Positions 1 through 9,195 of a DNA stretch of 64,000 bases are shown in pieces. The notes beneath the pieces were generated by a model. It worked only from the letters and a program-made list of their open reading frames with translations, searched no databases and was not told the DNA's origin. Source of the stretch: Elizabethkingia sp. YR214 (lineage in GTDB: Bacteria > Bacteroidota > Bacteroidia > Flavobacteriales > Weeksellaceae); the NCBI RefSeq assembly GCF_003058195.1, contig NZ_QBUH01000011.1, positions 55,847 to 119,846 on the forward strand. Reading direction: 5' to 3'. The position numbers were made by a program, and so were the translations under genes. Position 1 is the stretch's first letter, and every line of letters starts with the position of its first letter.

Positions 1-33
1 TTATTTGTTTGTGAAATAAGCCTTACTGGCTTT

Positions 34-74
34 CCGGACGGTTCATCAGATTGGTATAAATCGTCCGGTTTTTT
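34..74 (+). terminator. Rho-independent terminator at window start
   Basis: Arms CCGGACG (34-40) and CGTCCGG (62-68) are followed by six T. A reading frame ending LFVK-stop (stop at 17-19) lies just upstream, so this may close a gene that begins outside the window. A decayed copy of the same stretch lies at 12660-12732. Confidence 0.7.
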
Positions 75-118
75 CAGAATACACATTTAATTAGATATCA
101 GTAGACATTTTATAATTC

Positions 119-182
119 TATCCCTGTTTGTGATTATAATAATTTAAGAAAATCATACTTGATGAAATCATTAACAGGGATA
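119..182. repeat. Perfect 10-bp inverted repeat upstream of the DUF308-like gene
   Basis: TATCCCTGTT (119-128) and AACAGGGATA (173-182) are exact inverted copies 44 nt apart, ending 21 nt before the start codon at 204. This could be an operator pair or a 5-prime leader fold; the sequence does not decide. Confidence 0.5.
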
Positions 183-203
183 ATTTTTTAACAAAATAAA
201 ATT

Positions 204-758
204 ATGTTAATTAATAATTTTGCTATTTCTATTAAGGGATGTTATTTCCCTCTTATAAGTGGCATATTATCTTTATTTGTTGGGTTTATCATTTTATTTG
301 TTCCAGCAATATCTAAGATAATGTTCAGTTTGAGCATTGTATCCTCTGCATTGTTACTCATTACATTTTCTTTGATTAATCGTAGCATCATTAATTTGTG
401 GAGTTGGTATGTTGCTTATGGGGTGATGATCCTTTTAATGGGAGGTTATTTTATAGTGCATGCAGAGGATTCTTATATACCATTTGTAATGGGGTTCGTT
501 TTGCTTTTCCGTTTTATACTTTTAGTAGGAATAGCTGTGGATATAAGAGAAGTAAGAGCCAGGGGTTGGAAAAAACTGATGTTAATGGGAAGTATGGGGG
601 GGCTCCTTTCCTTTTTTATCATTCTTAATTTGAACAGTACTTTTTTAGTACTGCTCACATTTATCTGCCTTGGTGTAAGTTCTATGTTATTGTCATGGGT
701 TTTGAGAAAAATGAGAAGGTTTCAGAAGTTACAACAATTTCAAGCATTATCATTATAG
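204..758 (+). CDS. DUF308/HdeD-like six-helix membrane protein
   Basis: A 184-residue, very hydrophobic protein with about six predicted membrane spans in pairs and a basic C-terminal tail (VLRKMRRFQK). The size and helix-pair layout resemble the DUF308/HdeD family of inner-membrane proteins, some of which are linked to acid stress in enterobacteria. There is no catalytic motif, so the role here is unknown. The gene stands alone, and a perfect 10-bp inverted repeat lies just upstream (119-128 and 173-182). The family call rests on topology only and is moderate. Confidence 0.6.
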   Translation: MLINNFAISIKGCYFPLISGILSLFVGFIILFVPAISKIMFSLSIVSSALLLITFSLINRSIINLWSWYVAYGVMILLMGGYFIVHAEDSYIPFVMGFVLLFRFILLVGIAVDIREVRARGWKKLMLMGSMGGLLSFFIILNLNSTFLVLLTFICLGVSSMLLSWVLRKMRRFQKLQQFQALSL

Positions 759-890
759 AAGTCTAAGAAGATGTATAACATTATTTTATAATATCCTTAA
801 TTGATGGAATAGTTACAGTATTTCATTTTTTTTTAATGAATCCAAATAATTATCAAGCGTATAAAATAAACAACTTTAAAACTATTGGTT

Positions 891-1100
891 ATGTTAGATG
901 ATAAGAAAACAGAACCTATTCTTCAAATAAAAAAAGAATACGTAAAACCTTTAATAAAATTATTATGGGTGGAAATGGAAAATGGGATTGCAGCTCAATC
1001 TGCAAGTCTGAACCCTGGTGATATTAATTCACCAGGCACTCCCAAGGTTGAAGACTGGAATGATGGCGGAAGCCTTGGAAATAAAGATTTTGATCTATAG
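891..1100 (+). CDS. 69-residue peptide of the GIAAxSAS family
   Basis: Start ATG at 891; a TTG six bases upstream is less likely. The peptide has a basic N-terminal third (KKEYVKPLIKLL), a conserved core MENGIAAQSAS, and an acidic, Trp/Gly/Asp-rich tail ending NKDFDL. It shares its layout and exact length (69 residues) with the peptides at 3562 and 58626. Each sits directly in front of a large FISUMP-type lipoprotein gene (here 33 nt away), so the pair is probably one transcript. No signal peptide is evident. Function is unknown; a cognate partner or a secreted peptide of the downstream protein are both open. Confidence 0.7.
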   Translation: MLDDKKTEPILQIKKEYVKPLIKLLWVEMENGIAAQSASLNPGDINSPGTPKVEDWNDGGSLGNKDFDL

Positions 1101-1133
1101 ATTTTTAAAAATAATCACATTAAATATACAAAG

Positions 1134-2882
1134 ATGAATATCATTTTATCTACTAATGTAATAAAGTCAACAAGATCTTTATTACTGGTCTGTACTATTT
1201 TTATAAGTATTATTTCTTGCTCTTCCAGAGATGAAGACCCCACTACGAATTCTAAAAATAGTATAATTCCTGAAGGTACGATGCTGATTGTTAATATTGA
1301 AGGAATAGCAGAAGACAATAATGTAATACCTCTTGCCAGTGCTTCTCTTAATACGGAAAAATCAAATACCCTTACAGGTAAAACTATTATTGCCAAGGAA
1401 AAAATGGTTTCTGTAGGAAATTTCGATGCACTTGTAAGTGCGGAAGGAGGAATGAGGGTTGAAAACAATGCAAATGCAATGGCTTATCAGCCTTCTAATT
1501 TGCTACCTATAGCCGCGTTAACTCAATCACCTGTTGCATCTGGAATTCAGTATCGTATACTTATTTATGATGCTACAGGGACTCAATTAATATCAAATAC
1601 ACCGGCTTTGTCGGGCACTAATCCAAATATCAAAGTAGATGCCGGTAAAAGATATCAATGGTATGCTTTCTCAACCAATGAAAATTCGGTTCCGGATATT
1701 AATGCACAAGGTGTCGTTAGTGGAAATAATCTTTCCAACAAAGATGTATTATACAGTCAGGGGATTATTGACACACAGTATGGACAAAACTATCTTAATG
1801 TTGTATTCAAACGCAATACTGCACGAATTGCACTGGATCTGGATACCAGAGGTATGTTTGGTACAATCAATAATACAACTTCAGTAGAATTGGGTACAGG
1901 TACAGGAAGTGGTTTTACCAGTATTATTCAAACTGGTGATCTTAATATATTTACGGGTCAGTACTCAAATCTGCAAAATATTAGCCCAATTACCGGAAGC
2001 AGTATGACAAATAAAGCCGGAGCCGGTGGTGCAGCAGGTGCAACAAAAACAGCTGTATTTTATACCGTAAGAACGACAAATATTCCCGTGAATAATCTCA
2101 GATTCAGGTTAAATCAGCTGGATATTACGATGGATAATAGTAGTACAAGAAGTTTTAGCAATAGTATTATCCCGTATAATAACACAGCCCTGACTCCGGC
2201 ATTGGGAAATAATTATTCGCTGAATGCCCGTTTAATAGAATCCGGAATAAGAGTTAAAGGACTATTATGGGGACGCACGAACTTACTCTATTCATCATCG
2301 CAAAGTGATGCTTACAGATTTAGAGTAGATAACGAATATTCACAGCCGGATATGAATACCGAATACTGGAATTGGATGTCTGCTACACCTACAGGGGCTT
2401 CATCGGATAATGTTGACCCTTGTTCCAAAGTTTACCCGGCGGGCGAATGGAGAATGCCAACAAGTGCAGAATTCAGCAGCCTTGGACAACCTGATGATAA
2501 AAAGGAAAACTATGGTTTATTTTTAGGCGCAACATTTAGTGCCGTGTATAATCTGGATGCAGGAAACAGTCTTAATACTTCCTATCCGGTAAATTCTCAA
2601 AATTTATTTGTCGCATTTTATGGCTACAGAACAAAATCAATATTTGGTAACACGGTAATCTCCGATTCACCTGGTGGACTTCTTGGGGGGGCTTTAGGAT
2701 CCGGATCTGGTTATTACTGGTCTTCTACGCAAGTTAATGCCAGTAATGCGAACTATTGGTACATGAATTATACCCGGCTTCTTATCCTTGCAAACTGGAG
2801 TACTGCAGATATCAGATCCGGAGCGAAATCTGATGGGCGTATGGTTCGTTGTGTAAGATCGGTACAAGCATCTAATACTTAA
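1134..2882 (+). CDS. Fimbrillin-like lipoprotein with FISUMP-type C-terminal domain
   Basis: A 582-residue lipoprotein with lipobox ISC (Cys29), so it is probably anchored in the outer membrane. The middle (about 130-380) reads like a fimbrillin-type beta domain (phrases such as GIQYRILIYD and AGKRYQWYAFS). The last 200 residues look like a FISUMP/major-paralogous domain: WRMPTSAEF, YYWSSTQ and a closing MVRCVRS. It shares this architecture but little sequence with the two near-identical paralogues at 3785 and 58849. It follows the 69-residue peptide gene by 33 nt and is closed by a terminator at 2974. It is likely a surface adhesin or pilus-associated protein by family analogy; no ligand can be inferred. 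Confidence 0.7.
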   Translation: MNIILSTNVIKSTRSLLLVCTIFISIISCSSRDEDPTTNSKNSIIPEGTMLIVNIEGIAEDNNVIPLASASLNTEKSNTLTGKTIIAKEKMVSVGNFDALVSAEGGMRVENNANAMAYQPSNLLPIAALTQSPVASGIQYRILIYDATGTQLISNTPALSGTNPNIKVDAGKRYQWYAFSTNENSVPDINAQGVVSGNNLSNKDVLYSQGIIDTQYGQNYLNVVFKRNTARIALDLDTRGMFGTINNTTSVELGTGTGSGFTSIIQTGDLNIFTGQYSNLQNISPITGSSMTNKAGAGGAAGATKTAVFYTVRTTNIPVNNLRFRLNQLDITMDNSSTRSFSNSIIPYNNTALTPALGNNYSLNARLIESGIRVKGLLWGRTNLLYSSSQSDAYRFRVDNEYSQPDMNTEYWNWMSATPTGASSDNVDPCSKVYPAGEWRMPTSAEFSSLGQPDDKKENYGLFLGATFSAVYNLDAGNSLNTSYPVNSQNLFVAFYGYRTKSIFGNTVISDSPGGLLGGALGSGSGYYWSSTQVNASNANYWYMNYTRLLILANWSTADIRSGAKSDGRMVRCVRSVQASNT

Positions 2883-2973
2883 AAATAAAATAAAAGAAAT
2901 AAGAGGTATTATTTTTGACAGAAATACTTAAATCTGATCAAATAGAAAAAATTATTATCATTTGTTTTTATAG

Positions 2974-3012
2974 GCGGGCAACACAATTGTTTTTGTTGTC
3001 CGCTTTTTTTTG
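2974..3012 (+). terminator. Terminator after the first FISUMP gene
   Basis: Arms GCGGGCAACA (2974-2983) and TGTTGTCCGC (2994-3003) pair with one G-U, followed by eight or more T. Confidence 0.8.
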
Positions 3013-3087
3013 TCATGGCTATCCATTTTAACAAGTAAAAAAAACACATAATTAAATTTTAGGGTGTAATTATAGACCTATAATATA

Positions 3088-3561
3088 AGTATCAAAGGAT
3101 GGTTCATATATATTCTATTGAAAAATATAAAAATATTGTGTGAAAGTGAGCCTGAAAAGAGCGTTATTATGATGTAGGGTCCGTGTATGGTGTTAGTATT
3201 GTGTGTTTTATGCCTTTTTTTTTGATATTTGCAGCGTTAAAATAAAACAACACAAAAAGATGAAAATTAATTTTTGCAACATAAAAAAGTGCAAAGGCTC
3301 CGAAATATCTGTTAGGTATTTTATCAAAAACAGATTACAAATTACTCTTAAGAAATAACCAAAATTTTGAAGAAAGCCCGGAATTAATATTTATTCATTT
3401 CCAGCATTAAACTTTTTTTCAAGTTTAACTTCTGGGAAGTACATAAATATTTTTTAGATGCTCTACAAGTATACTTTATAAAGGAGTATATAATCTCCTA
3501 TGGCTTTACTTCAAATCCCTCCGCAATTATTTACATAAAGATGAACTATAAATTGACAATT
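3088..3561 (+). promoter_or_regulatory. Long duplicated leader of the second peptide/FISUMP cassette
   Basis: No gene lies between the terminator at 3012 and the peptide start at 3562. From 3088 onward this DNA is repeated at 58182-58625 with about two dozen substitutions and small indels. Two hairpins survive in both copies. One spans 3399-3438 (TTCCAG ... CTGGGAA around TTAAACTTT ... AAGTTTAA). The other is AGGAG (3482-3486) with CTCCT (3495-3499), where the single substitution between copies falls in the loop. This suggests a structured 5-prime leader RNA. The promoter itself is not clear; a GATATTTG box near 3229 is only a near match. Confidence 0.55.
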
Positions 3562-3771
3562 ATGAGAAATGATGAAAAAAAACAAATTCTATTTCAGACT
3601 GAAAAAAAGAAATATGTTTCGCCTGAAATAGATGTAATACGAATAGAAATGGAGAGTGGAATTGCTGCCGCATCCGCTTCTGTTACTCCCGTTACGGTAA
3701 ATGGTGCAGCTGATCAGGTACCTACAGACTGGGAAGGAACAGATGATACGACAATTAATACTGGATTTTAA
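3562..3771 (+). CDS. 69-residue peptide of the GIAAxSAS family (copy A)
   Basis: The start is taken as ATG 3562. The upstream in-frame ATG at 3541 is ruled out by comparison, because the duplicate at 58 kb has an extra A between the two ATGs that breaks that frame, while ATG 3562 is shared. The peptide has a Lys-rich N-terminus (KKKYVSPEIDVIRIEM), core ESGIAAASAS, then a neutral/acidic tail with DWEGTDD and terminal NTGF. It is identical in sequence to the peptide at 58626 and similar in pattern to that at 891. The FISUMP lipoprotein begins 13 nt after its stop, so the two are surely co-transcribed. Function unknown. Confidence 0.75.
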   Translation: MRNDEKKQILFQTEKKKYVSPEIDVIRIEMESGIAAASASVTPVTVNGAADQVPTDWEGTDDTTINTGF

Positions 3772-3784
3772 AACTTTAATAAAG

Positions 3785-5395
3785 ATGAAAAAAATATTTA
3801 TTGCAAGTATATACTTGGTGTTGGGAACCACTGGTCTTTTGTTAACTTCATGTCGCAGTACTGATACAGAGAGTAATCTGGTAAGTGGTGCTCCTACTGC
3901 TGTTAATTTTAATTTGACAGGTACGGAATTTTCAGGCGGAACAGCAACTGCCCAGGCATCTGTAGAGGGAAAGGGAGTTGCATTTACTGAAGCTTCTGTT
4001 CAGAAACAAACTGTAATGGTTGATCCCAGTACAGTGATCGTTGCAGAATTATCACCGGTTTCAGGTAGTATAAAATCTTCCACGCAGGCTTCTGTAGGGA
4101 AAGCTGCATTAGCTGCTGTACCTGGCAATGCTTTAGGAGCGGGTATTCAATTCCGTGTTATCGCCTATAATCAGGCTGATGGTTCTTTTCAGGCTTTTCA
4201 GGATTATACGGTAGGGCAACAGGCTGTACCGATGATGCTGAATGTGGGAGCGACTTATACCATGGTCGTTTACTCTTATGGAACTATGACATTACCAGCT
4301 ATTACATCAGGAGAAAAAACAAGTATCAATAATGCACAGGTAAACTATGATGATGCAAACCGGGATTTTATGTATTACAATCAAAGCAATTATATTCCTG
4401 TAAAAGGATCTAATGTTTTAAATATTACATTAAGGCATAAAGTTGCTCAGATCACTACCATTATAAATTCAAACGGAATGGGGAATATAGCATCAGTTGC
4501 AAATGCTGTTCTTACCCCGCATTATAGTAATGGTACAATTCCTTTATCCAGTGGGGTAATGACGGGAAGAAGTACCTTAACTGCAGGAGTACCTCTTCAG
4601 TTTTCCAATACCTCTCCTACCACTAGTGTTGCTGCGCCTGTATTTATCAATGCAGATACCGGTGGTAACAAAACAGGATCTTTCTCGGCAGATATAAGCC
4701 TTGGAAGTACAACTGTAACTAAAAATCTTGCAAACACATTTAAAATTACACCAGGTTATAAAAGTAATTTAACAATTAATATAGAAAAATGTGGTGCCAT
4801 GGTCAATGGGGTATGGCGTACGTTTATGTGCCATAATCTGGGGGCAGAAATTGCTGCAGATCCTTTTACACCGGCGGCAGCTATACATGGAGCCAAATAC
4901 CAGTGGGGTGCTCAGACAGGAGAAGCCGGAAGATATGTATCTCAGACTGATGATCAGTCCATGACATCTGTAAGTGGTTGGAATACAACAATGAATACTG
5001 ATAATAGTTTATGGGGAGATACTACTAAAGGACCTAATGATCCTTGTCCGAGTGGATTTAGACTGCCTGCACAGACTGAATGGGCTGCAGTTATTAATGA
5101 AAATACAGGGGCACGTGTAGGAAATTGGGTTTTTAATGTAACTACATATGGTTCAGCATATTACTTTAGCTCGGCATCAAGGCCTAATAGTCTTATGTTA
5201 CCAGCGGCAGGGTACCGCCCTGACGGACTTATTTTGTCACGTGGAAAAGAGGCTAATTATTGGAGTGGAACAACACTGGATGGGATAAATTCTAAGAGGT
5301 TGAGTATTACTGGATTCACTGTAACAGCCGATACAAATTTCAATGGACAACCTAGAACAGATGGACTTAGCGTTCGTTGTATTTCTGTCAACTAA
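3785..5395 (+). CDS. FISUMP-type surface lipoprotein (copy A)
   Basis: Start ATG at 3785, which gives a normal signal peptide (MKKIFIASIYLVLG) and lipobox LTSC; an open frame from 3701 overlaps the peptide gene and is not used. The protein has 536 residues. About 60-340 looks like a fimbrillin-type beta-rich region. The C-terminal third carries FISUMP hallmarks: NGVWRTFMCHNLGAE, YQWGAQTGEAGRYVS, a DPCPSGFRLPAQTEW segment, a YWSGTT segment and closing SVRCIS. The first 210 residues are identical to the paralogue at 58849, and the last 140 diverge strongly. It is probably outer-membrane or surface exposed, with the FISUMP end as the variable, ligand-facing part (inference). It lies between the 69-residue peptide and a thioredoxin-fold gene. 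Confidence 0.75.
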   Translation: MKKIFIASIYLVLGTTGLLLTSCRSTDTESNLVSGAPTAVNFNLTGTEFSGGTATAQASVEGKGVAFTEASVQKQTVMVDPSTVIVAELSPVSGSIKSSTQASVGKAALAAVPGNALGAGIQFRVIAYNQADGSFQAFQDYTVGQQAVPMMLNVGATYTMVVYSYGTMTLPAITSGEKTSINNAQVNYDDANRDFMYYNQSNYIPVKGSNVLNITLRHKVAQITTIINSNGMGNIASVANAVLTPHYSNGTIPLSSGVMTGRSTLTAGVPLQFSNTSPTTSVAAPVFINADTGGNKTGSFSADISLGSTTVTKNLANTFKITPGYKSNLTINIEKCGAMVNGVWRTFMCHNLGAEIAADPFTPAAAIHGAKYQWGAQTGEAGRYVSQTDDQSMTSVSGWNTTMNTDNSLWGDTTKGPNDPCPSGFRLPAQTEWAAVINENTGARVGNWVFNVTTYGSAYYFSSASRPNSLMLPAAGYRPDGLILSRGKEANYWSGTTLDGINSKRLSITGFTVTADTNFNGQPRTDGLSVRCISVN

Positions 5396-5503
5396 AAGAA
5401 GATATGATATGAGAGTATAATTCATACTAATTATGCTCTGGGTGTTATGTTCCTGTAAAAACATGACCACCGTTATTCTTATATACAATACAAACAAAGA
5501 ACA

Positions 5504-6877
5504 ATGATGTATAGTAAAATCAAAATAATGTTGATGTTGTTTTTAGCAGGCTTAGGTCTCATGAAAGGACAAAATATAGAGATGTATTTTCCTTATTTAA
5601 CAGGGAAGTCTTATGAGTTTATTATTTTTCAGGGAGCTGAACAAAAGGTTATTATGAAAGGAATAATTCCCAGAGAAGGAAAGTTTAGGCTCACAATCCC
5701 GAAAGAGTATGCACCTTATACCGGAATGAGCCGTTGGCTGATCACAGGAACTAAAGAAGGCGGGGGATTGGATATGTTTATTCCGGGAAAGGATTTTTCA
5801 GTATCCAATGAAGCTCCGGTTCCTGATGAACAAAATATCATATATTCAGGGAATACCGGGAATAAGGATTTAAACGAGCTGTATAGGGCTCAGAATAACA
5901 TCATGCGACGTTATGAGATTATGCAGCAGGCAATAAAACTCTATTCTCAAAGCGATATAAACTACAACGTTTTTAAAGAAGAAGCCGGGAAGCAACAAAA
6001 AACCTATGAAAGGTTTCAGAATAACCTAAAAGAAAAATCGGACTACATAAGCCATTTTGTCCCTATTCTGAATCTTCCGGACGGTAAAGGTACCCGGCTT
6101 TTTGAAAAAGAGGAGGATAGGGTTGATCATATTGCCCGATATATTGCTGAAGAGCTAGACTGGGAAGTCTTATATACATCCGGTTATTGGAACAGGATTG
6201 TAGATACATGGGTAAGTATTCATTTGCAGTTATTAAAAGATAAAGATAGATTTACCAGGGAGTTTAAAAAAATCAGTTCACGAATAAGTACACCAAAAAA
6301 CTATACGGGATTTGTTGAAAGAGTCGCTTATAACTTAAATCTGTATGGAGAAGATGAATATATTGGTGCTATTGCACCTCAAGTGTCTTCATCGGATAAA
6401 ATAACTAGTTATAAAGGCCCTTTGGCAGTTTTCATTAAAGGTGTTATTGGTTCAGAAGCTCCGGATCTTGTACTATCCGGGTATGTAACAGGAGCAGGTG
6501 AAGTTTCTAAAACTTCCCGTCTTAAGATGGATAAGCAAATGAATGAGATGTTTGATAGTAGCCTTATAGTTTTTTATCAATCGGATTGTAAAAGCTGTAC
6601 AGACTTTTTACAACAACTATCCGAACATTATGCTGATCTCAGAGCAAAGAGCATCCGTGTTATTGCAATTTCTGCAGACCGAGATAGTGAAGTGTTCAAA
6701 AGTAAAGCACAATCATTCCCGTGGAAAGATAATACTTACTGTAATTACAAAGGAGTGGAAGGTGATAATTTTCAAAATTATGGTGTATCTGGAGCTCCCA
6801 CTTTGGTATGGGTTGATAATAATGGTAAAATTCTCTCCAGGGGTAGTTCTTTTAGTCTTTTAAGCAACACAAATTAA
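5504..6877 (+). CDS. Exported thioredoxin-fold protein (TlpA/AhpC-like)
   Basis: 457 residues. The N-terminus carries a probable signal peptide ending near MKGQ. A long N-terminal region resembles those that precede thioredoxin domains in Bacteroidota. The C-terminal 110 residues form a thioredoxin-like domain with a CKSC active site (FYQSDCKSCTDFL), RVIAISAD, and the cis-Pro loop SGAPTLVWVDNNGKI. It is expected to act as a periplasmic thiol-disulfide oxidoreductase. It starts 108 nt after the FISUMP lipoprotein and shares its strand, with the terminator after it at 6987, so it may belong to the same transcript and help fold disulfides. The copy of the FISUMP cassette at 58 kb lacks this gene. 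Confidence 0.75.
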   Translation: MMYSKIKIMLMLFLAGLGLMKGQNIEMYFPYLTGKSYEFIIFQGAEQKVIMKGIIPREGKFRLTIPKEYAPYTGMSRWLITGTKEGGGLDMFIPGKDFSVSNEAPVPDEQNIIYSGNTGNKDLNELYRAQNNIMRRYEIMQQAIKLYSQSDINYNVFKEEAGKQQKTYERFQNNLKEKSDYISHFVPILNLPDGKGTRLFEKEEDRVDHIARYIAEELDWEVLYTSGYWNRIVDTWVSIHLQLLKDKDRFTREFKKISSRISTPKNYTGFVERVAYNLNLYGEDEYIGAIAPQVSSSDKITSYKGPLAVFIKGVIGSEAPDLVLSGYVTGAGEVSKTSRLKMDKQMNEMFDSSLIVFYQSDCKSCTDFLQQLSEHYADLRAKSIRVIAISADRDSEVFKSKAQSFPWKDNTYCNYKGVEGDNFQNYGVSGAPTLVWVDNNGKILSRGSSFSLLSNTN

Positions 6878-6986
6878 TAGCTAATAAAAAAGTAAAGCAT
6901 TCACTTATTAATTAATCTATATTTAAGCTGCTAATATTTTTATGAAGTAGTATCTTCATCATAATTTTGTTTCTATATTAGCAGTT

Positions 6987-7024
6987 GACGGATAATTCTA
7001 ATAAATAAGAGTTATCCGTCTTTT
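6987..7024 (+). terminator. Terminator after the thioredoxin-fold gene
   Basis: GACGGATAA (6987-6995) pairs with TTATCCGTC (7012-7020), followed by TTTT. The rest of the 423-bp gap to the next gene shows nothing else I recognise. Confidence 0.7.
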
Positions 7025-7300
7025 ATCCTTCAATGAAATATTTTTTTATTATTTATATCAGGATACTTAACTTTTATTTTCCTATGGAACTGATGAATTG
7101 AGATTCTTGCAGTTCTGTATCTGTTCTTATTAATCAAATCAAGGATTAGAGATTCTATTACTTCTTAATCTCCCAAAGAGTTTTTCCGTATTTCATTTAG
7201 GAATTGTTATTAATTAAATATTTTAAAAATAAAAAAATTAACAAGAAATAATACTTAATAAATATTGCATCAAGTGATATTTATTACTATAAAACTATCT

Positions 7301-8242
7301 ATGATGAAACAAAGCAATTTGCCACAATTATTATTATTATTATTAACAGTAACTACTACATCAATTTTTAATTCTTGTACCAGAGAGACTATTGAAGAGA
7401 AAATTATTTTTCCAAATAGTTATGATGATAGAGAAAGTAAGAATACTATTGTAGCATATAATATATTCAACGATAATATTTATCTGAATAAAACTTTTCC
7501 AATGCCAAGTAATGCACCAACGTATATAAAAAAAGAAATCTGGGAGAAAGAACAAAAAGCAATTGAAGAACATAAGAAAAGATTTAAATTATTTACAGAC
7601 ATTATTCCTGCAGAATATCGAAAAGAAATAACACAGTTCACTGTTTTCTATCCGGAAGAAGGATCCAATGTATATGCTTATATGGGAGATCGTAAAGAAA
7701 ACTCTTTAAGTCAATTTTCTTTGGGGCTAGCTTATGATATAAATAAAGGTAAGAAGCAGATTCCTTCCTTTTCTGCATCAGATGATAAACTCAATACATT
7801 AGGTTATGATATGGCAACTTATGTGATGATTCATGAGTTTGGACATTATATAACAAAAAATAAAACACAGCTGTATTTGATTTATCTTCCTGAAAGCGAT
7901 AACTATGTAAGCAATTATAAAGAGAGCTCATTTATTAAGCAAATGGTAAATATTTCTTGGAAGAAAATTCCATTAGAATTAGCGATGTCTATGAATCCAA
8001 GTAAAATTTTTAATGCCTTTCCAAAGGAGTTTGTAAGTGCATATGCGTGTTCATCAATGGATGAGGATGGCGCCGAGACATTTACTCATTTTGTGTTATT
8101 AAATAATAAACCTGAAGATATAGATGGGAAGAGTAAAAAAATGCTTCTTTTCTATAAAGATCCGGAGATGGTAAAACTAAGAAGCGGAATCAGACAAAAT
8201 TTACAAAAACTAGGGATTGTACCAGGTAAGCCAAATATGTAA
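7301..8242 (+). CDS. HExxH zinc-metallopeptidase-like lipoprotein
   Basis: The start is placed at ATG 7301 (a TTG at 7265 would spoil the signal peptide), giving 313 residues. Lipobox FNSC (Cys26). A clear zinc-binding motif HEFGH spans residues 178-182 in MIHEFGHYI, and DEDGAETF (Glu259) about 77 residues later could give the third ligand, as in gluzincins that keep a downstream Glu. Residues 70-110 are Lys/Glu-rich. No known peptidase family is recognised with certainty. Likely an exported, membrane-anchored protease. It is monocistronic, and two other HExxH lipoproteins occur in the window (40963, 62580). Confidence 0.65.
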   Translation: MMKQSNLPQLLLLLLTVTTTSIFNSCTRETIEEKIIFPNSYDDRESKNTIVAYNIFNDNIYLNKTFPMPSNAPTYIKKEIWEKEQKAIEEHKKRFKLFTDIIPAEYRKEITQFTVFYPEEGSNVYAYMGDRKENSLSQFSLGLAYDINKGKKQIPSFSASDDKLNTLGYDMATYVMIHEFGHYITKNKTQLYLIYLPESDNYVSNYKESSFIKQMVNISWKKIPLELAMSMNPSKIFNAFPKEFVSAYACSSMDEDGAETFTHFVLLNNKPEDIDGKSKKMLLFYKDPEMVKLRSGIRQNLQKLGIVPGKPNM

Positions 8243-8655
8243 TTTTGAAAGCTGAACATACTTACATCGAGTGATTCTTTATGTCTGGAATCAATCGAAA
8301 CTAAACAATTATATTTCTTATCACTATAGAAGCTTTACCTTCATTATGAGGTACTAAAGCAGTTATTTACACATAAGCTTGCTATGGAGTATTCCCCAAA
8401 CAAGGAATAGGGGCAGTAGGATCTGGAAGCATTAAAAACAGCATTGACTTATAACTTTAGCTTTCCTGCCGATAGATCTAGATCTTCTTTTATAGGTTTC
8501 TATTAGATTTTTCTGGTCATATGGGATCTGTAAACTATTAAAAAAGTAAAACTATAGAATAGAACCATTAGATCAGTGAAGAGTAAGACTAATTACGTTT
8601 TATCTTTAATGAAAATAAGACATACTGCGGGATATCTATAATTATAGGAATATTA

Positions 8656-8697
8656 AATATAAGATCATGTAATAAAGCTGCATGATCTTATATTTTT
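8656..8697. terminator. Strong hairpin, probable terminator
   Basis: AATATAAGATCATG (8656-8669) pairs perfectly with CATGATCTTATATT (8681-8694), then TTTAT. It lies 400 bp after the stop of the protease gene with no gene in between, so it may be left from a lost gene. Confidence 0.55.
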
Positions 8698-9195
8698 ATA
8701 AGTGTTTTACACGATGTGTATATATAAGGATTACCATTATTTTAATTCTATTGATCCGATAGAGTCCCAAATAGGTAATTCATGAGTGTAGGGTATATGT
8801 AATACAGATTTAATAGTGTTTTTACAAGAGATTCTATATGCCGGCTCTTATTTTTTTATGATCTTCGTGAAAACATTTTATTAAAATGTTCAATACAAAA
8901 ATGCAATCAATGTATTTTAAATAATATGGTTGTGAATAACCATTGCAATTAAGATCTGGTAATTATAAACGTATGTTTATTATGATTTTCATAATATATT
9001 ATTTGTTGAGAGTTTTATTATCAGGATAGTACTAAATAATATACAGTTAGTTTTTATTTTTACCAGATTTTTATTGCTTTATATTGAATGGTATTAAATT
9101 AAGCTTATATAACTATATCATTAAATAAGTTGTTGCATAATTGTACAATGGGCTATTATTTATGTAAAAGACATCCTTTTTAAAAAACACTAGAA

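Noticed and set aside
3541..3561. Earlier ATG for the copy A peptide
   Set aside because: An extra A in copy B breaks this frame, whereas ATG 3562/58626 is common to both.
3701..3784. Longer N-terminus for the FISUMP lipoprotein
   Set aside because: Overlaps the peptide gene and would bury the signal peptide; the ATG at 3785 gives a proper lipobox.
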